A stretch of DNA of 64,000 nt from positions 1-64,000 of the forward strand of contig NZ_JABFDG010000002.1 of the NCBI RefSeq assembly GCF_013403955.1, read 5' to 3'. Every line of letters starts with the position of its first letter. The stretch's first letter is position 1. The notes under the pieces are model-generated. The model was not told the DNA's origin. It worked only from the letters and a program-made list of their open reading frames with translations, and ran no database searches. The position numbers and the translations under genes were made by a program. Origin of the DNA: Winogradskyella vidalii (lineage in GTDB: Bacteria > Bacteroidota > Bacteroidia > Flavobacteriales > Flavobacteriaceae). Below, in pieces: positions 60,386 through 64,000 of this stretch.

Positions 60386-62203
60386 ATGCAACAAACTTTA
60401 GATTGGATTGATTGGACTGTTTTAGTAATTACTTTAGCTACAATTGTAGGCTATGGAACTTGGAAAACTAGAGGTCGAAGAAACGCAGAAGATTACATTA
60501 AAGGTGGTAATACTTCTAAATGGTGGACCATCGGTCTATCGGTAATGGCAACCCAAGCAAGTGCAATTACATTCCTTTCTACAACAGGTCAGGCGTTTTC
60601 GGATGGTATGGGATTTGTTCAATTTTATTTTGGACTTCCGATTGCCATGGTAATTATTTGCTTGGTATTTATTCCGCTCTACCATCGGCTTAAAGTTTAT
60701 ACCGCTTACGAATTTTTAGAAAACCGATTCGACCTCAAAACTCGAAGCCTCACTGCCATTCTCTTTTTAATTCAACGTGGTTTAGCCGCAGGAATCACCA
60801 TTTTTGCTCCAGCCATTATTCTATCTGTGGTTTTAGGCTGGAACATCGTTACCCTTAACATTATCATTGGTGTTTTAGTAATTATCTACACCGTTTCTGG
60901 AGGTACAAAAGCTGTAACCGTTACCCAAAAACAACAAATGTTTGTCATTTTTGCTGGGATGCTAGCGGCATTATTTATTATTATTAATTTAATACCAGAA
61001 GAAGTATCCTTTAGAGATGCCATTGATATTGCCGGCGCCACCGGCAAAATGCAAGTCTTAGATTTCTCTTTCGATTTAGAAAATAGATATACCGTTTGGA
61101 CTGGTTTAATTGGTGGAACATTTTTAATGTTGTCGTATTTTGGTACCGACCAAAGCCAGGTGCAACGTTACCTCTCTGGAAAATCTATGAAAGAAATGCA
61201 AATGGGCCTGTTATTTAACGGCTTATTTAAAGTGCCAATGCAGTTTTTTATATTATTAGTAGGTGTCATGGTATTTGTGTTTTATCAATTTAACCCATCT
61301 CCTTTAAACTTTATAGACCGCTCTACCCAAACGGTTTTAACTTCAGATTATGGTGATGATTATAGGGCACTTCAAGATAAACAGTCAGCTTTATTTAATA
61401 AGAAGCAAAAGGTAAGTTTAGCTTTATCTAAAAGTGATGACAATGGTTTAAAACAAGAGTTATTCCAGCTTGATAGTATTGAGAAAACATACCGTTCAGA
61501 ATCTAAATTCTTAATAAAAAAAGCCATTGACCCCGAATACACATCGGCCTATAACACTCTAAAAGATGAAGTTGAAAATTTAGAGGACCATCCTAAAAGT
61601 GATGCTTATTTGGCAAAGTCTGAAGCATTAACGGCACTTTATAATGATGCTGCAAAAGACACTAAAACCAACGACCGAGATTATATGTTTATAACATTTA
61701 TATTAAATAATCTTCCTCAAGGTTTAATCGGTTTATTATTAGCGGTTATTCTTTCGGCTGCCATGTCTTCAACAGCATCAGAAATAAATGCTCTAGCGAC
61801 TATTACCTCTATAGATTTATATGGACGGAATCAAAAAGAAGAAAAAAGCGAAGACCACATGGTTAAAATGACCAAATGGTTTACCCTAGGTTGGGGAATT
61901 GTTGCCATTATTATCGCTTGTTTTGCTGATTTAGCAGAAAATTTAATTCAGCTCGTTAATATTATCGGTTCTATTTTCTACGGTAATGTACTCGGTATAT
62001 TTTTACTCGCCTTCTTCTTTAAATACATCAAAGGAAATGCTGTTTTTATTGGTGCTTTAATCACACAAGCCATCGTTGTTATTGGTTGGTGGTTTGAGTG
62101 GATGCCTTATTTGTGGCTCAATTTATTTGGTTGTGTTGTGGTGATAATGATTGCTAATCTATTACAATTACTTTTACCTAAAACATCGACAGTTGACATC
62201 TAA
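60386..62203 (+). CDS. Sodium:solute symporter (SSS family)
   Basis: A 605-residue integral membrane carrier of the SSS/SGLT family, with about 13 to 14 helices. Recognisable are GGNTSKWWTIGLSVMATQASAITFLSTTGQAF, FIPLYHRLKVYTAYEFLENRF, and GLLLAVILSAAMSSTASEINALATITSIDLYGR. About 120 hydrophilic residues (about 308-430) interrupt the helices before NNLPQGLIGLLL; such an insert is unusual relative to classical PutP or SGLT. The substrate is unknown; the context (deacetylase, sugar oxidoreductase) favours an N-acetyl sugar or related compound. Confidence 0.93.
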   Translation: MQQTLDWIDWTVLVITLATIVGYGTWKTRGRRNAEDYIKGGNTSKWWTIGLSVMATQASAITFLSTTGQAFSDGMGFVQFYFGLPIAMVIICLVFIPLYHRLKVYTAYEFLENRFDLKTRSLTAILFLIQRGLAAGITIFAPAIILSVVLGWNIVTLNIIIGVLVIIYTVSGGTKAVTVTQKQQMFVIFAGMLAALFIIINLIPEEVSFRDAIDIAGATGKMQVLDFSFDLENRYTVWTGLIGGTFLMLSYFGTDQSQVQRYLSGKSMKEMQMGLLFNGLFKVPMQFFILLVGVMVFVFYQFNPSPLNFIDRSTQTVLTSDYGDDYRALQDKQSALFNKKQKVSLALSKSDDNGLKQELFQLDSIEKTYRSESKFLIKKAIDPEYTSAYNTLKDEVENLEDHPKSDAYLAKSEALTALYNDAAKDTKTNDRDYMFITFILNNLPQGLIGLLLAVILSAAMSSTASEINALATITSIDLYGRNQKEEKSEDHMVKMTKWFTLGWGIVAIIIACFADLAENLIQLVNIIGSIFYGNVLGIFLLAFFFKYIKGNAVFIGALITQAIVVIGWWFEWMPYLWLNLFGCVVVIMIANLLQLLLPKTSTVDI

Positions 62204-63170
62204 ATCTATTAACTGGGGAATTATTGGTGCGGGCAAAATAGCCTCAAAATTTGCGACGGACTTAACTACAGTACCGCATTGTCAACTCCACGGTATAGCA
62301 TCGAGAAATCTTGAAAAAGCTAAGATATTTGGAGAAAAACACCAAGCTAATTTGGCTTATGGTAGCTATGAAGAATTAGTTAAAGATACACGCATTGATG
62401 CTATATACATTGCTACGCCACATAGTTTTCACAAGGCACATACGATGCTATGTCTCAATCACAATAAAGCTGTTTTATGCGAAAAGCCTTTCGCATTAAA
62501 TTTAGGGGAAGTTGAGGCAATGATTCAACTTTCAAAACAAAAGAACCTACTTTTAATGGAAGCCATGTGGACTATTTTTCTACCGCATTATCAATATGTT
62601 CTAAATTTACTTCGACAAAAGCATTTTGGTTCAGTTTTAAAACTTGAAGCTGATTTTGGTTTTCATCCAAGCTATGACATAAGGTCTAGAGTATTTGACA
62701 AATCTGTTGGCGGCGGTAGTTTATTAGATATTGGTATTTACCCTGTATTTGCAGCTTTATCTACTTTAGGCACGCCAAACAGTATAGAGGCTAAAGCCAA
62801 TTTTTTTGATTCTGGTGCCGACTCTAGTTGTGATATCAAATTTCAATATCCTAATAGTGAAGCCATACTAAAAAGCACCTTACTTAAAAAAACGAGTACC
62901 GAAGCAATATTCTATTGCGAAAAAGGAATCATAAAAATTAACGGCCGTTTTCACCAACCCTCATCAGTAACACTAATTGATAACGATGGAAATTCGATAT
63001 TAAAAGAATTTGATTATAAAACTATAGGTTACAGTTATGAAATTGAACATTTCAATGCACTCTTAAGAGCTAACAAAACGGAAAGTGACCTCATGACTTT
63101 TGAGAAAAGCAAACAATTAATTAAGACCTTAGATACGATTAGAAAAGTAATAGGATTACATTACAACTAA
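62193..63170 (+). CDS. Gfo/Idh/MocA family oxidoreductase
   Basis: A 325-residue NAD(P)-dependent oxidoreductase. The Rossmann motif is INWGIIGAGKIASKFATDL, the family EKP motif is VLCEKPFALNLGE, and the C-terminal alpha/beta domain opens with GGGSLLDIGIYPV. A TTG at 62193 is the best start; it lies inside the symporter's last codons (11-base overlap). Another TTG at 62151 in the same frame is possible. The family oxidises or reduces pyranoses, inositols and trans-dihydrodiols. It closes the deacetylase-accessory protein-symporter-oxidoreductase set. Confidence 0.92.
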   Translation: MTSKSINWGIIGAGKIASKFATDLTTVPHCQLHGIASRNLEKAKIFGEKHQANLAYGSYEELVKDTRIDAIYIATPHSFHKAHTMLCLNHNKAVLCEKPFALNLGEVEAMIQLSKQKNLLLMEAMWTIFLPHYQYVLNLLRQKHFGSVLKLEADFGFHPSYDIRSRVFDKSVGGGSLLDIGIYPVFAALSTLGTPNSIEAKANFFDSGADSSCDIKFQYPNSEAILKSTLLKKTSTEAIFYCEKGIIKINGRFHQPSSVTLIDNDGNSILKEFDYKTIGYSYEIEHFNALLRANKTESDLMTFEKSKQLIKTLDTIRKVIGLHYN

Positions 63171-63180
63171 GCCTTAAGCA

Positions 63181-63237
63181 AAAAAAATACGCAACTCCAT
63201 TTTGGTAATTTATTCTAACCAAAAAGAGTTGCGTTTA
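63181..63237. terminator. Terminator between the oxidoreductase and DUF2911 genes
   Basis: ACGCAACTC (63189-63197) with GAGTTGCGT (63226-63234), enclosing a second stem TTTGGT (63201-63206) with ACCAAA (63218-63223). A and T flanks on both sides suit convergent termination. Confidence 0.75.
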
Positions 63238-63259
63238 TAAATTAAATACAATTAATAAA

Positions 63260-64000
63260 TTACATTGCCCCCCATGCCTTAAGCACGTCTTCATTCAATT
63301 TAATATAAGCGCTGCTGTTTGATTTTTTTGCATCAGCTAATGATTTTTTAGCTAATTCAATCGCTCCTTTTTTGTCTCCAACCTCAGCATAAATTAACGC
63401 TTGTTTGTGTAATTGAAAAAAACGTGGATTGTCAATATTAGCCATTGCTTTATCAATCCATTCTTTCGCTTGCTTCATATCTTTTCCTTCCTGTAAATTA
63501 TAAACTGCAGCAGCATAATAATCTCCAGTAGAAGGTCCTGCCATCACTTTTTCAATAGCAGCTGTTACTGTTTCATCTGTAGGCACTTCAAATTCTACAC
63601 CTACATAAGTTTTCTCCCACATCATTCCTAGAACCGCAGAACCACTTGTAATATCGTCAATTGAAATTGTAAATGATTTGATATCTGTTTCTATCGGATA
63701 AACTTCAGCTTTAACTCTAGCAGCAACTTTAGATTCATCTAATTCTGCAGGTGCTCCTCCACCACTATAATCGGTGTAAAAAATAACATCCCAAGATTTT
63801 GCTGAAGGTATTGTAAAAATAGCATAGGTACCTGCTTCAAGGGCGCTACCTGCAACCGTTACATCATTACTAAATGTTATTTTAGTTCTTGCATTTGCTC
63901 CAGTTCTCCATACTTTTCCATAAGGTACAAGATTTCCAAAAATGGTTCTTCCACGCATAGCCGGACGTGAATATTCAACTGTTACATCTGTTAAACCAAC
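63260..64000 (-). CDS. DUF2911 family protein, 5' end outside the window
   Basis: The minus-strand frame runs past the window edge without a start; 247 codons are visible. The N-terminal portion VGLTDVTVEYSRPAMRGRTIFGNLVPYGKVWRTGANARTK is the DUF2911 signature, followed by AGTYAIFTIPSAKSWDVIFYTDYSGG. The C-terminal 90 residues look like tetratricopeptide-type helices (AVYNLQEGKDMKQAKEWIDKAM, GDKKGAIELAKKSLADAKK). Signal peptide status cannot be judged. Family members are exported proteins of unknown function in Bacteroidota. Confidence 0.9.
   Translation of the reverse strand, partial: VGLTDVTVEYSRPAMRGRTIFGNLVPYGKVWRTGANARTKITFSNDVTVAGSALEAGTYAIFTIPSAKSWDVIFYTDYSGGGAPAELDESKVAARVKAEVYPIETDIKSFTISIDDITSGSAVLGMMWEKTYVGVEFEVPTDETVTAAIEKVMAGPSTGDYYAAAVYNLQEGKDMKQAKEWIDKAMANIDNPRFFQLHKQALIYAEVGDKKGAIELAKKSLADAKKSNSSAYIKLNEDVLKAWGAM

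Overview
The window is a chromosomal segment from a low-GC member of the Bacteroidota, almost certainly family Flavobacteriaceae and probably marine; I cannot fix the genus. The evidence is the recurring flavobacterial promoter pattern (TTTG or TTG, about 16 to 20 bp, TAnnTTTG), the near absence of Shine-Dalgarno sites, a secreted protein with a type IX secretion C-terminal tail, a split transketolase, a fused CcsBA cytochrome c maturation protein, a bacillithiol gene, and many lipoproteins and periplasmic proteins ending in SCN or YSQ-like export signals. There are no insertion sequences, prophage genes or CRISPR arrays. It looks like stable core chromosome.

Layout. 1-580 holds two leftward stable-RNA-type promoters and the thrS promoter. 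581-3861 is the translation operon thrS-infC-rpmI-rplT. 4031-8560 holds a beta-propeller/amidohydrolase fusion, a Cof-type HAD phosphatase and YjbQ. 8812-10767 is an MFS transporter with an AraC-type regulator. 10812-19397 is a long minus-strand block (secreted conserved protein, AI-2E family permease, dnaB, accA, then tgt-lptG-eamA). 19718-22221 encodes the two transketolase halves and an outer-membrane barrel. 22318-25632 has an FKBP-like lipoprotein, an S4 RNA-binding protein, a TPMT-like methyltransferase, a phosphoribosyltransferase and aroK. 25761-26324 has two identical tRNA-Lys genes and tRNA-Leu. 26546-30239 is a carotenoid operon led by a B12-type MerR photoreceptor candidate (carH-like, crtI, crtB, crtZ). 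30241-32527 is a Crp/Fnr regulator with a predicted target lipoprotein and a TlpA thioredoxin. 32636-34903 is the T9SS cargo protein. 35020-40308 carries two different aconitases. tRNA-His and bshB1 follow, then pckA, a DUF2490 protein, a cystathionine gamma-synthase-like enzyme, ccsBA, mscL and a truncated haemoglobin. 50538-54809 is a DUF2520/KdsC/small membrane protein/UbiA/Maf/lipoprotein run. 54855-63170 holds MscS, CorA, an unknown exported protein, a PIG-L deacetylase, a 39-residue membrane protein, a sodium/solute symporter and a Gfo/Idh/MocA oxidoreductase. The window ends inside a DUF2911 gene.

The points I would look at first are these. The carotenoid operon regulator has the complete W-x9-EH photosensing motif of CarH/LitR and a cobalamin His motif. 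A perfect Crp/Fnr-like palindrome sits near -42 of the gene next to a Crp/Fnr regulator, and an 11-base match recurs in the regulator's own promoter. Two genes lack a normal start codon (infC uses AUA; a 103-codon reading frame at 51920 has only AUC). A 39-residue one-helix protein precedes the symporter. The Tgt enzyme has lost the cysteines of the usual zinc site, and its mRNA leader carries a tiny reading frame with a perfect AGGAGG, which is unusual in this phylum.
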